From: DAORHV01 sp964448405
GTDB taxonomy: Bacteria > Patescibacteriota > Gracilibacteria > Peribacterales > Peribacteraceae
NCBI GenBank assembly: GCA_964448405.1
Contig: CAYUVW010000013.1
Span: 1 to 41,577, forward strand
Direction: 5' to 3'
DNA: 41,577 nucleotides
The position numbers were made by a program, and so were the translations under genes. Shown piece after piece: positions 22,786 to 30,634 of the stretch; positions within the stretch are counted from its first letter, which is position 1; every line of letters begins with the position of its first letter. Below the pieces are notes generated by a model, which saw only the letters and a list, made by a program, of their open reading frames with translations, was not told the DNA's origin and did no database searches.

Positions 22786-25032
22786 ATGCGTCTCATTCAA
22801 GTTGCGAAAATTCTCGGCATTCCCGGACAGGAGCTCCGCAAGGAGCTTATGACTGTCGATTTCGGCGTAAAGCCGACCGATCGCGAGGTGACCCAGAGCA
22901 TGGCCATGGGCATCATTCGTTTCATTGCCAACAAGCGCGGTATCACCATCGACTGGGCGAACCTGCAGGGTGACGATGGTGGCGAAGAGTCTGAAGATGG
23001 AGCGAAAGAAGAAGGAGCTGCCGGCGAAGCGGCGCCTGCCGAAAAAACTGCCGAAGCCGAAGCGAAGAAGGCTCCGGATGCCAACCTGAACGTGTTGCGC
23101 AAGCTCACGCTCGACGACGTGCCCAAGGAGGCTATCGCGCGCCAACAGCAAGTTATTGCCCGCCAGCGCGTCATCAGCAAGAAAGACATTGAGCAGCGCC
23201 GTGCCGAAGCAAAGGAATTGGCGAAACTGCAGCCCAAAGCCGTTCCCGGCACCACGCACCAGACGCAGATTAAAAAGAAGGAAGGTCCGGTGTTCTTGCC
23301 CATTCAAATCTCGGTGAAGGAGTTCGCAGAAAAAACAGGTATCCAGGTGCCGAAGGTAATTCAGTCGCTCATGAAGAACGGCATCCTGGCGAACATTAAC
23401 CAGCAGATCGACTTCGACACCGCGTCCATCATCGCGTTGGAACTCGGCGTGGAAGTGCAGCGCGAAGTTGCCGAAGTCGCGGTGGAAGCGCTTATTAAGA
23501 ACGACCTTGCCGAACTGCTGAAGCTGGATGATCCGGCCAAGCTGATTCCGCGTGCGCCCATCGTTACCGTCATGGGACACGTCGACCACGGCAAGACCTC
23601 CATTTTGGACGCCATTCGTTCCACCGACGTGGTGGCGGGTGAGGCCGGTGGTATTACGCAGCACATCGGTGCGTACCAGGTCATGCACGACGGTAAGCCC
23701 ATCACCTTCCTGGATACTCCGGGTCACGAGGCGTTCACCGCCATGCGTGCACGCGGCGCCCAGGTGACCGACGTTGCTATTCTCGTGGTGTCGGCCGAAG
23801 AAGGTGTGAAGCCCACGACTATCGAAGCAATCGACCACGTGAAAGATGCCGAAGTGCCCATCTTGGTCGCCATCAACAAGATGGACCGTCCCAACGCCGA
23901 CCCCGAGCGCGTGAAAGGCGAGCTTGCTTCGCACGGCTTGCAGGCAGAGGAGTGGGGAGGCAGCGTCCCCATGGTGCCGTGTTCGGCCGTGACCAAGCAG
24001 GGAATCAACGACTTGTTGGATGCCGTGCTGCTGCTTGCCGAAATGGAAGAGCTGAAGGCCGATCCGGATCGGCCCGCCATTGCCACCGTCATCGAGAGCC
24101 ATTTGGACAAATCCCACGGTCCGCTTGCCACCGTTATCGTGAATGCCGGAACCCTGCGCGTCGGTGACTTCATCGCTTCCGGTCAGGCTTCGGGCAAAGT
24201 GAAGGCATTGCTTGGCGTCGGCGGTAAGCGCATGAAGGAAGTGTTGCCGTCCGGCCCCGCAGTTGTGGCCGGCTTAGACGTGCTTCCGCGCGTGGGCGAC
24301 ATTCTCCAGGTGTTCTCCTCCGATCGTGAATTGCAGGCCTTCATGGATGCGTACAAGCTTTCCAAGAGCAACGAACCCAAGCGCGGGTTCGCCGATTTGG
24401 TCAGTCGTCTCACCGAAGGAAAGTTGTCGCAGTTGAAAATCGTGCTGAAGGCCGATGCACAGGGCTCGCTGGAGTCATTGCAGGAAGGACTGAAGAAGCT
24501 CATTACCGACAAAGTGCAGCCGAAAGTCATTCATGCCGCAATCGGCGGCATTACCGAGAGCGACGTCATGATGGCCGCCGCTTCGCAGGGTATCGTGGTG
24601 GGCTTTAACGTCGAGGCTCCGCTCTCCGTCATGAAGACCGCCGACCGCGAGGGCGTGAAGGTGCAGAACTACGACATCATTTACAAGCTGTTCGAGGAAA
24701 TGGAATTGCTGCTCAAGGGGCTTATTCAGCCGGTCGAGGAAGAGAAGATTACCGGTCACCTGGAAATCCGCGGCGTGTTCCTTACCAAAAAGAGCGAGCA
24801 GATCATTGGTGGCAAGGTGACCGACGGTTACCTGAAGCGCACGCCGTTCCGCGTGAAGCGCGGCGAGGAAGTGGTCGGTACCGGACGCATTACGTCGCTC
24901 AAGAACATCGACAAGGACATCAAGGAAGCCAAAGAAGGCATGGAGTGCGGTATGCGCGTCATTACCAGCATCCCGCTGGAGCTGAACGACGTGCTGGAGG
25001 CGTACACGAAAGAGTTCACGAAGGTTGAGTAG
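22786..25032 (+). CDS. infB: Translation initiation factor IF-2
   Basis: The GTPase that brings fMet-tRNA to the 30S subunit and promotes subunit joining. The 748 residues comprise a short N-terminal IF2_N domain (MRLIQVAKILGIPGQELRKEL), an acidic/Ala-rich linker (residues about 70-105), a second IF2_N-like segment (VKEFAEKTGIQVPKVIQSLMKNGI), then the GTPase core with G1 GHVDHGKT (near 264), G3 DTPGHE, G4 NKMD and G5 SAV, and beta-barrel and C2 domains to the end (GMECGMRV). ATG 22786 is preferred to TTG 22777 for the IF2_N start. The usual nusA/rbfA neighbours are absent. A TTACGCT hexamer lies about 20 nt upstream. Followed by palindromic element D. Confidence 0.97.
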   Translation: MRLIQVAKILGIPGQELRKELMTVDFGVKPTDREVTQSMAMGIIRFIANKRGITIDWANLQGDDGGEESEDGAKEEGAAGEAAPAEKTAEAEAKKAPDANLNVLRKLTLDDVPKEAIARQQQVIARQRVISKKDIEQRRAEAKELAKLQPKAVPGTTHQTQIKKKEGPVFLPIQISVKEFAEKTGIQVPKVIQSLMKNGILANINQQIDFDTASIIALELGVEVQREVAEVAVEALIKNDLAELLKLDDPAKLIPRAPIVTVMGHVDHGKTSILDAIRSTDVVAGEAGGITQHIGAYQVMHDGKPITFLDTPGHEAFTAMRARGAQVTDVAILVVSAEEGVKPTTIEAIDHVKDAEVPILVAINKMDRPNADPERVKGELASHGLQAEEWGGSVPMVPCSAVTKQGINDLLDAVLLLAEMEELKADPDRPAIATVIESHLDKSHGPLATVIVNAGTLRVGDFIASGQASGKVKALLGVGGKRMKEVLPSGPAVVAGLDVLPRVGDILQVFSSDRELQAFMDAYKLSKSNEPKRGFADLVSRLTEGKLSQLKIVLKADAQGSLESLQEGLKKLITDKVQPKVIHAAIGGITESDVMMAAASQGIVVGFNVEAPLSVMKTADREGVKVQNYDIIYKLFEEMELLLKGLIQPVEEEKITGHLEIRGVFLTKKSEQIIGGKVTDGYLKRTPFRVKRGEEVVGTGRITSLKNIDKDIKEAKEGMECGMRVITSIPLELNDVLEAYTKEFTKVE

Positions 25033-25045
25033 AGTTCCGGGCGAA

Positions 25046-25131
25046 GGATTCCAAGACTCCATGACTCCGCGAAGCATGTTTTTGAGGTAGGCCGAAAAAG
25101 GAGTCCTTGGAGTCAGGGAGTCCTGGTATCC
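25046..25131. repeat. Palindromic intergenic element, copy D
   Basis: Arms GGATTCCAAGACTCCATGACTCC (25046-25068; shown in part: GGATTCCAAGACTCC) and its complement at 25109-25131 match at 20 of 23 positions. A further GGAGTCCTTGG copy precedes the right arm. It lies between convergent infB and the minus-strand gene ending at 25159, starting 13 nt after the infB stop. Confidence 0.82.
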
Positions 25132-25158
25132 CAAAGATGCTCTCAGTGTGTCCTCGTC

Positions 25159-26424
25159 CTACGCCGTTGCGTTATCCCCAAACAAGAACGGATTGCGGTC
25201 CAAGCGCATATCCACCTGGTTGCGACCGCGAATGTATTCACGGGTGATCTGTTGTTCATCGCGGCTGCGCGATTGCAAGAAGCTTTGCAGGAAGAGTTTG
25301 CGCTCTTCGTCGCTGCCAAGACGTGCCATGGCTTCCACCAAGGGCGTGTTGCGTCCGTCGGTTAGCTGGCCGATCTGCGCCATGGTGATGGGTTGATTGC
25401 CTCGAATGAGCGCATTGAGCTGGCTGCGGTTCTCGCCGCGACCCAGTTCGTGCAATTCCTCGATTGCAGCGGCGCCGCGGTCGCCCGACAAGCCGCTGTG
25501 TTGAATCACGTTCTGAATCTGCGGTTCGTTGAGGTAGCTTAAGCGGCGTACGGCATTGTAGGTGTTGCTGCGCGCAAGACTCGGATTAATCGACAGAGCG
25601 GCAATGCCGGCCCACAACGCTGTCGGCCATGTAAAGCCGTGCTTGGCGCCCATAATCAGACCGATGCCGGTAATGAACGACGCACCCACGCCGGTCAGAA
25701 ACCGTATCGGGCGATAGTCGGTTTGCCGTACCGGAACGCTGCGTCGCCAGTCGGCAATGGCTGCGCCGACCGGATCGATTGCTTCCATTTGGCCGATTCC
25801 CGAACGCATTTGTTGCAGCAGTTGGCGCTGCTCAGGGTTGATTGCCGATGCAGGGCTGGCGGCGATCATATCGATGTTGCGATACGCCGCTTCCATGCGG
25901 TTCCAGTCCACCATCAAACGGCCGTTGCGGTTGCGGCGGTAGAAGTGCGCGTCGCGTGCGCTGCCGTCCAGCACCGCACTTGGGTCGGCGGTCAGGCCGC
26001 GTGCGTACGTGGAAAGAGTGCGATTGATGGCGCGCATGGAGCTATTGGTGCCTTCCGGTACGGAGAACGACGTATTCAAGCGATCCATAATGTCTTCACG
26101 CGGGTCGCTGCCCGGCGCCAGACCGAATGTGGATTGCAGCCGCGTTCCCAGCATACGGGCGCGTAGTTCCATGGCTTGCTGATACAGCTCGCCCATCTGT
26201 TCCCAGTTTCGCGAAATCTGTTCGCCGGCATCCGGCATGTTCATGAGCATGGCGTTGCGTTGCCAGAGCGTTGCCGCCTGTGCGCCGATGCGCTCGAGTT
26301 CGGGCAACAAGGGGTGCGTGCGCACGGCTTCCACCGACATCTTCAATTCCGCCCACCGACTGCGTTCCGATTCCAGGCGATCGGGCCCCATGCCTGCCAG
26401 TTCTTGGCGCTGCTGGCGTGTCAT
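25159..26424 (-). CDS. Hypothetical protein with central membrane hairpin, 421 aa
   Basis: A long helical, Arg/Gln/Met-rich N-terminal region, two hydrophobic helices (about residues 242-262 and 268-285: TGVGASFITGIGLIMGAK and WPTALWAGIAALSI), and a charged C-terminal region with helical repeats. No family recognised. GATACT (26431-26436 on the minus strand) lies exactly 6 nt before the ATG, so it may have its own leaderless transcript, although it also follows the VirB6-like gene by 39 nt on the same strand. The pairing suggests a role with that membrane protein, perhaps in a secretion or pilus-like envelope complex, but this is only context. Confidence 0.78.
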   Translation of the reverse strand: MTRQQRQELAGMGPDRLESERSRWAELKMSVEAVRTHPLLPELERIGAQAATLWQRNAMLMNMPDAGEQISRNWEQMGELYQQAMELRARMLGTRLQSTFGLAPGSDPREDIMDRLNTSFSVPEGTNSSMRAINRTLSTYARGLTADPSAVLDGSARDAHFYRRNRNGRLMVDWNRMEAAYRNIDMIAASPASAINPEQRQLLQQMRSGIGQMEAIDPVGAAIADWRRSVPVRQTDYRPIRFLTGVGASFITGIGLIMGAKHGFTWPTALWAGIAALSINPSLARSNTYNAVRRLSYLNEPQIQNVIQHSGLSGDRGAAAIEELHELGRGENRSQLNALIRGNQPITMAQIGQLTDGRNTPLVEAMARLGSDEERKLFLQSFLQSRSRDEQQITREYIRGRNQVDMRLDRNPFLFGDNATA

Positions 26425-26463
26425 GAAGAGAGTATCGGGAAAAGGAAGTAGGGGAGTGGGCGA

Positions 26464-28266
26464 TTAGGTTCCGCTGCCCGCCTTGATAGCGCCTTCGATC
26501 TGCGCAAGGTTCTGCCTGAGGATGCCGCCGCTGCCCTGACGCTGTGCAATTTGACGCAATTCCGGCAGCACGTTGTTCGCTGTAAGCTGAGCGGAACCTG
26601 CCGGCAACCGAGCATTCAGCTGACTGGTGAGCTCTTCCAGCTTTTGCTGGCGAGCTGCGCCGCTCAGTCCCGAGTTGTTCAATTGCTGAATCGCGGTCAC
26701 GATGCGCTGGTTCTCGGCACTGTTGGAGCTGAGGATCTTGTTGGTCGCTTCGATGTTCAGTCCGCCCTGTGTCGTTGTGCCGCCTTGCTGACCTGCGAGT
26801 GATTCTTTGAGCGATTTGCCGCTGAGCGCGCTTTGCTGAATGGCGTTCTTGATCTGCTGCGGCTTGTTGACAAGCTGGCCCAGCGTTTGCGTTCCTCCAC
26901 CTGGACCGGGCAACGGCAAGGGGATAAGCATGGGTGCCGCAGATGCAATGCCGACCACGCCGTCGCCGAAGGCTTTCACCTTACTCGTTGCCTGGCCGAT
27001 GATCTTATTACTTTCGAGTGCAGAGAATGCGCCGATGTAAATGATGCCAATGGCAGCGCACAACCACATGAGTCCCCACCAGTCGTTCACTCCGTTGACG
27101 ATGGGCACATTCAAAACTAGGCCCGTTGTCGGCGATTGAACTTGTGCCGTCGCAGACAACATCATGAAGCCAATGCAGAATGGAATTGCCACAACAGCGG
27201 GCAAGAACGCAGCACTTTTGAAGTTGTCCCAGATGTTGAATTTATCGTCTGCACCGGGAATGCCGAGCTTGCCGTTCCAGGCATAGCCTAAGAATGCGAA
27301 TGGCATGAATGCAACGCAGACCCACAAAATGACCATACGAATGACCAATCCAATTGCCAGACCGACCAACGGTAGGGTGGCTGCCATGAGCAAAACGGAG
27401 ATGAGCACAGTGCTCACAAGCAGACGCAAACTGATGGTAATGACGTTCTGGGTTGTACCCGGAGCCCCAATAATACTGGCCGGCACTTTGGCCAGTGCAT
27501 TCAGGCGGGCAAAGCTCACAGCCAGACCGTTAATCATGGCATGGCCGGGGGCTACCGATGCAGCTGCAGTGAACTCTCCCTCTTTGTAGCATACGAGTGA
27601 CGGCAGACAGTCGCAGTTCACCACCGTGCCGGGGACCGGCAACGGACTGGCGCAATACGCGATCTTCGCGTTGGGCTCAGGAAGAATGAGGACGTCCAAC
27701 AGCACGCGACAAGGGCGCAAGTTACCGTTGTCGTCGCGCATTTCACAGTTAAAGCCTGGCAGCATGTTGGGGATCGAGTACACCGTCGACGTCAGCACGT
27801 TGGCGATGTCGATAATCACACGTGGGAAAAACCACGAGAAGTTGACCAAAATGACGGCCATGCAGAATTGTACGAGCTTGCCTTTAATGAGCTCCTGCTT
27901 TGCGGTAATGATCGTATAGATTGCTACACCGATGAGCATTAGTGCGAACGCCAAATTCACCAGGTCTCGTGAAAGAACCCAGATTTGGTTCAATTGCGCC
28001 ATCATCAGCGGATCAGTCATGAAGTCGGTCGAGAGCAGGTACTGCAGAATCCACAGTGCAATCAGTGCAATTACCTGCATGAAGCTGATGATAATGCCCA
28101 AGGCCGACATAATGCCGACCGCAGGCTCACCAAGCTGTCCTTGCACCTGTTGTCCCGCTCCTGCCTGCGCAAGCGCCGTCGGCAGTCCAAGCACCTCTCC
28201 GTGCATAGCCAAGATTGCCAGCAATACGACTGCCAGGAATCCGAGGAGTTTTTTGTGTGTAGACAT
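26464..28266 (-). CDS. VirB6/TrbL-like polytopic membrane protein
   Basis: A 600-residue protein with a cleavable-looking signal (KKLLGFLAVVLLAILAMHG ... LAQAGA), about eight transmembrane helices between residues 45 and 420, a cysteine-containing extracytoplasmic loop (FNCEMRDD..CRVLL..YCASP..CDCLPSLVCYKEG) and a long soluble Gln/Asn/Gly-rich C-terminal tail (450-600). This layout resembles VirB6/TrbL inner-membrane components of type IV secretion or related machines common in candidate phyla radiation genomes. No ATPase partner is nearby. I start at MSTHKKLL: TTGAGG, 17 nt, TACAAT lies 6 nt before this ATG, an excellent leaderless promoter. The longer reading (28374) would cross that promoter. 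Confidence 0.78.
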   Translation of the reverse strand: MSTHKKLLGFLAVVLLAILAMHGEVLGLPTALAQAGAGQQVQGQLGEPAVGIMSALGIIISFMQVIALIALWILQYLLSTDFMTDPLMMAQLNQIWVLSRDLVNLAFALMLIGVAIYTIITAKQELIKGKLVQFCMAVILVNFSWFFPRVIIDIANVLTSTVYSIPNMLPGFNCEMRDDNGNLRPCRVLLDVLILPEPNAKIAYCASPLPVPGTVVNCDCLPSLVCYKEGEFTAAASVAPGHAMINGLAVSFARLNALAKVPASIIGAPGTTQNVITISLRLLVSTVLISVLLMAATLPLVGLAIGLVIRMVILWVCVAFMPFAFLGYAWNGKLGIPGADDKFNIWDNFKSAAFLPAVVAIPFCIGFMMLSATAQVQSPTTGLVLNVPIVNGVNDWWGLMWLCAAIGIIYIGAFSALESNKIIGQATSKVKAFGDGVVGIASAAPMLIPLPLPGPGGGTQTLGQLVNKPQQIKNAIQQSALSGKSLKESLAGQQGGTTTQGGLNIEATNKILSSNSAENQRIVTAIQQLNNSGLSGAARQQKLEELTSQLNARLPAGSAQLTANNVLPELRQIAQRQGSGGILRQNLAQIEGAIKAGSGT

Positions 28267-28272
28267 CAAGAC

Positions 28273-28301
28273 ATTGTAGCATAGTAGACGGATTTCCTCA
28301 A
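28273..28301 (-). promoter_or_regulatory. Promoter of the VirB6-like gene
   Basis: On the minus strand: TTGAGG (28296-28301), a 17-nt spacer, TACAAT (28273-28278), then 6 nt to the ATG at 28266. It is the best leaderless example in the window, as both boxes are present with ideal spacing. Confidence 0.78.
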
Positions 28302-28342
28302 CTGTTAGCCTTTGCTCTTTCACTGAGTACGGAATGGAGTCG

Positions 28343-28467
28343 TTGAACAAAATATGAATACATTTTTTGTACAATAAAGTAAAAAATGAAAGGGAATAAA
28401 TTCTGAATTATGGCTTATTTAAAGCAAAAAATAAGAATACAATAATAGTACATACAGTTTGTTCAAT
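28343..28467. promoter_or_regulatory. AT-rich divergent region with 9-bp dyad
   Basis: The interval 28302-28500 is far more AT-rich than its surroundings and lies between two divergent promoters. TTGAACAAA (28343-28351) and TTTGTTCAA (28459-28467) form a perfect 9-bp inverted pair 107 nt apart, and TTGTACAA lies between them. A winged-helix protein is encoded immediately to the right. These could be its operator half-sites, allowing looping between the two promoters. Inference only. Confidence 0.4.
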
Positions 28468-28472
28468 TTTCT

Positions 28473-28501
28473 TGATCTGTATTCACTCTATGAGTAACAT
28501 T
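28473..28501 (+). promoter_or_regulatory. Promoter of the winged-helix gene
   Basis: TTGATC (28473-28478), 17-nt spacer, TAACAT (28496-28501). The expected transcription start lies about 24 nt before the ATG at 28532. Confidence 0.55.
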
Positions 28502-28531
28502 TGTGAACGTGGGTTTACCGCTCACTTCCTT

Positions 28532-29119
28532 ATGGTTCACGACGCACTGAAAGCACTCTTTAGTTCCCAGACTCGGGTAAAATTACTTTCCGTGTTTCTT
28601 CTTCATCCAGAGGAAGAGTATTTCATTCGTCAGCTTACGCGTTTGCTCAATGAGCAGATCAACTCCATTCGTCGTGAGTTGGAAAACTTGCGCCGCATCG
28701 GTTTGGTGAAGGCACGGCATCGCAATCGTAAGAAGTTCTACAAAGTGGATCCGGACTTCATTTTCTTCCACGAGTTGAAGAGCATGTTCTCCAAAGAGGT
28801 GCGTGGAGGGGAGAGTGCGACCGTTTCCTCGCTCAAGTCATTGCCCGGGGTGCAGTTCCTTCTTTTGGCAGGCAGCTTTGTCGGTACACATAGCAAGGTT
28901 GACCTCCTGTTGGTCGGAGACGTGAAGAAGGAGGTTGTCGAGCTGTTGCTCTCGCAGGACCCGTCCATGCGCAATGTAAAGTATTCACTCTTCCCGAAGG
29001 CGGATTTCTTGTATCGCCTGAGTTTGCGAGACCGCTTTATTCTTGAAATTGTCGATGACCCACGCCATTTGGTGGCTACCAACCTCATCGCCAAGGACAT
29101 GGAAGAGGCTCGGAAATAG
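28532..29119 (+). CDS. Winged-helix regulator with nucleotidyltransferase-like domain
   Basis: A 195-residue protein. Residues 5-72 form a winged helix of ArsR/MarR type (LFSSQTRVKLLSVFLLH, then FIRQLTRLLNEQINSIRRELENLRRIGLV, with a basic wing ARHRNRKKFYKV). The rest resembles a minimal nucleotidyltransferase fold (LLLAGSFVGTHSKVDLLLVGD), here without the full DxD, so it may sense or bind and not transfer. Such two-domain proteins are seen in many candidate phyla radiation genomes. I start at MVHDALKALF, since the upstream ATG at 28472 would overlap the -35 box at 28473. It adjoins an AT-rich region with inverted motifs and may regulate itself and the VirB6-like operon. rplS follows. Confidence 0.8.
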   Translation: MVHDALKALFSSQTRVKLLSVFLLHPEEEYFIRQLTRLLNEQINSIRRELENLRRIGLVKARHRNRKKFYKVDPDFIFFHELKSMFSKEVRGGESATVSSLKSLPGVQFLLLAGSFVGTHSKVDLLLVGDVKKEVVELLLSQDPSMRNVKYSLFPKADFLYRLSLRDRFILEIVDDPRHLVATNLIAKDMEEARK

Positions 29120-29144
29120 TCTGCCCCGTTCTGAAGAAGCCCTT

Positions 29145-29150
29145 TACACT
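29145..29150 (+). promoter_or_regulatory. -10 hexamer of rplS
   Basis: TACACT lies 29 nt before the rplS ATG. rplU has the same hexamer 28 nt before its ATG, so ribosomal-protein mRNAs here seem to keep a short leader of about 20 nt, unlike the leaderless genes. Confidence 0.45.
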
Positions 29151-29179
29151 GATGTTTTTTTCGCGTACCTTCTCGCGGC

Positions 29180-29629
29180 ATGCCTTCGAAACTCCTCTCA
29201 GTACAGGCCAAGAAATACGAAAAGAACCGCCCAGACATTCGTCCGGGATTCACCGTCCGCGTTCACCAGAAGGTGCAGGAAGGTGATAAGGAGCGTATTC
29301 AGATTTTCGAAGGTCTTATCATCAGCATTCATCGTGGTCACACCCCGGCCGACGTAAGCTTTACGGTTCGCCGCATTGCTTCCGGTGTTGGAGTGGAGAA
29401 GGTATTCCCGTTGCACTCACCCCTCATCGAGAAGATCGAGGTGAAAAAGGTCGCCAAGGTCCGCCGTGCCAAGCTGAACTTCCTGCGCGGTCGCAAGGGC
29501 AAGAGCGCACGCATCAGCGAGCGCTTCACCAGCGCCGAGGAGTTCGCCATCGCCACGCCGCCGGCTCCGGTTGCAGAGGCAGTTGCCGAGGCTCCGGCTG
29601 CAGCAGTCGAGGCAGCACCCGCCAAATAA
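29180..29629 (+). CDS. rplS: 50S ribosomal protein L19
   Basis: A large-subunit protein at the interface with the 30S subunit. The core is typical: DIRPGFTVRVHQKVQEGDKERIQIFEGLII, the FTVRRIASGVGVEKVFPLHSP signature, and IEKIEVKKVAKVRRAKLNFLRGRKGKSARI. At 149 residues it is about 30 longer than usual because of an Ala/Glu/Pro-rich C-terminal tail (EFAIATPPAPVAEAVAEAPAA). The trmD/rimM neighbours found in many bacteria are missing. The mRNA has no Shine-Dalgarno. The CsaB-like gene starts 48 nt later with its own -10 box. Confidence 0.97.
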   Translation: MPSKLLSVQAKKYEKNRPDIRPGFTVRVHQKVQEGDKERIQIFEGLIISIHRGHTPADVSFTVRRIASGVGVEKVFPLHSPLIEKIEVKKVAKVRRAKLNFLRGRKGKSARISERFTSAEEFAIATPPAPVAEAVAEAPAAAVEAAPAK

Positions 29630-29662
29630 GGCAGGGGAGTGGAGCAAGAAGGAAATTGCATC

Positions 29663-29668
29663 TATTCT
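29663..29668 (+). promoter_or_regulatory. -10 hexamer of the CsaB-like gene
   Basis: TATTCT ends 9 nt before the ATG at 29678. It supports that ATG over the earlier in-frame one at 29639. Confidence 0.4.
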
Positions 29669-29677
29669 GTTTTGCGT

Positions 29678-30610
29678 ATGCGATGCGTTCTGTTCGGTAA
29701 CTACGGCGTCGAAAATCTAGGAGATGAAGCCCTGCGGGCATATTTTCTGCGGTATTTCCCCGAAGTGGAATGGAAGGTTGTAACCGCCACAGGTGAGTAT
29801 CCGCGCCTGCCGATGGGTCTTCGGTCACTCTTTCGACCATGGTGGCGCACACTGAAGGCAATTCGTGAGTGTGATGCAGTTGTGTTCGGTGGTGGATCAC
29901 TCTTTACCGATGCCGAATCTTGGAAAGCACCCATACTTTGGTGGTGGTATGCGCTTGTCGCCAAGCTCCATGGGAAAAAGATCGTCTTGGCGTTCCAGGG
30001 AATTGGACCAGTGCGCTCATTTGTTGCAAAACGTTGCACGGGATTGGCATTATTATGGTCTTCCTTTATCTCGGTTCGTGATCCAGGCTCGCTCAAACGC
30101 GTACAGGCATTCTTCGGTAAATCTGCTCCAAAGAATACAATAGTAGTTCAAACTTTTGATCCAGCTATAGCAATATTCAAAGGAACTTTACATCAAAGTA
30201 CTAAAAAATTGATCATTGTTCCTCGGTCGAATACAACATCTGAATTCTTGAGTCGTGTACAGGTCGAGGTTGCCAAAGACTGGGATGAGGTTGTGGTGTT
30301 GCTTTTGGAGCCAGGGAAGGATCAAGCTGCTGCAGAAAAAGTTCGCGCAATTGTCAAAAATGTTCCCGTGCGTAGTATTGATGTTCGGACATTCGAGGTG
30401 TTGGTCGCAGAGGTCTCGTCGGCGCAATTTGTCCTGACCCAACGTTTTCATGGTGCCATTGCCGCGCTAGCGAATGGTGTGAAGTTCGAGGCTGTACCAC
30501 AGGCGCCCGGAGACAAATTGGACAACGCAAACAGTATGGACCCAGCAGTCTGTTTCTCTTTGCTGCAAATAGGCCAAGAGGCGCTTTCGGACTTCTTTCG
30601 GAAGGGGTAG
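29678..30610 (+). CDS. csaB: Polysaccharide pyruvyl transferase (CsaB-like)
   Basis: A 310-residue GT-B-like enzyme that transfers pyruvate ketals from phosphoenolpyruvate to cell-wall or surface glycans. In S-layer bacteria pyruvylated polymer anchors S-layer proteins. Landmarks: N-terminal LFGNYGVENLGDEAL, VVFGGGSLFTD, LAFQGIGPVRS, ISVRDPGS and the C-terminal TQRFHGAIAALANGV signature. It fits the S-layer-like cell surfaces of this radiation. The middle (about 30120-30260) is more AT-rich with rarer codons (ATA, CTA) than neighbouring rplS and lepA, hinting at transfer or relaxed selection. It sits between two translation genes but has its own -10 box. PEP from the enolase reaction is its donor. 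Confidence 0.85.
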   Translation: MRCVLFGNYGVENLGDEALRAYFLRYFPEVEWKVVTATGEYPRLPMGLRSLFRPWWRTLKAIRECDAVVFGGGSLFTDAESWKAPILWWWYALVAKLHGKKIVLAFQGIGPVRSFVAKRCTGLALLWSSFISVRDPGSLKRVQAFFGKSAPKNTIVVQTFDPAIAIFKGTLHQSTKKLIIVPRSNTTSEFLSRVQVEVAKDWDEVVVLLLEPGKDQAAAEKVRAIVKNVPVRSIDVRTFEVLVAEVSSAQFVLTQRFHGAIAALANGVKFEAVPQAPGDKLDNANSMDPAVCFSLLQIGQEALSDFFRKG

Positions 30611-30634
30611 GACGAACTGTGCATTTTCTGTACC

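Noticed and set aside
22759..24117. Minus-strand open frame of 452 codons opposite infB
   Set aside because: infB is unambiguous. The antisense translation is repetitive in His/Leu/Arg and lacks motifs.
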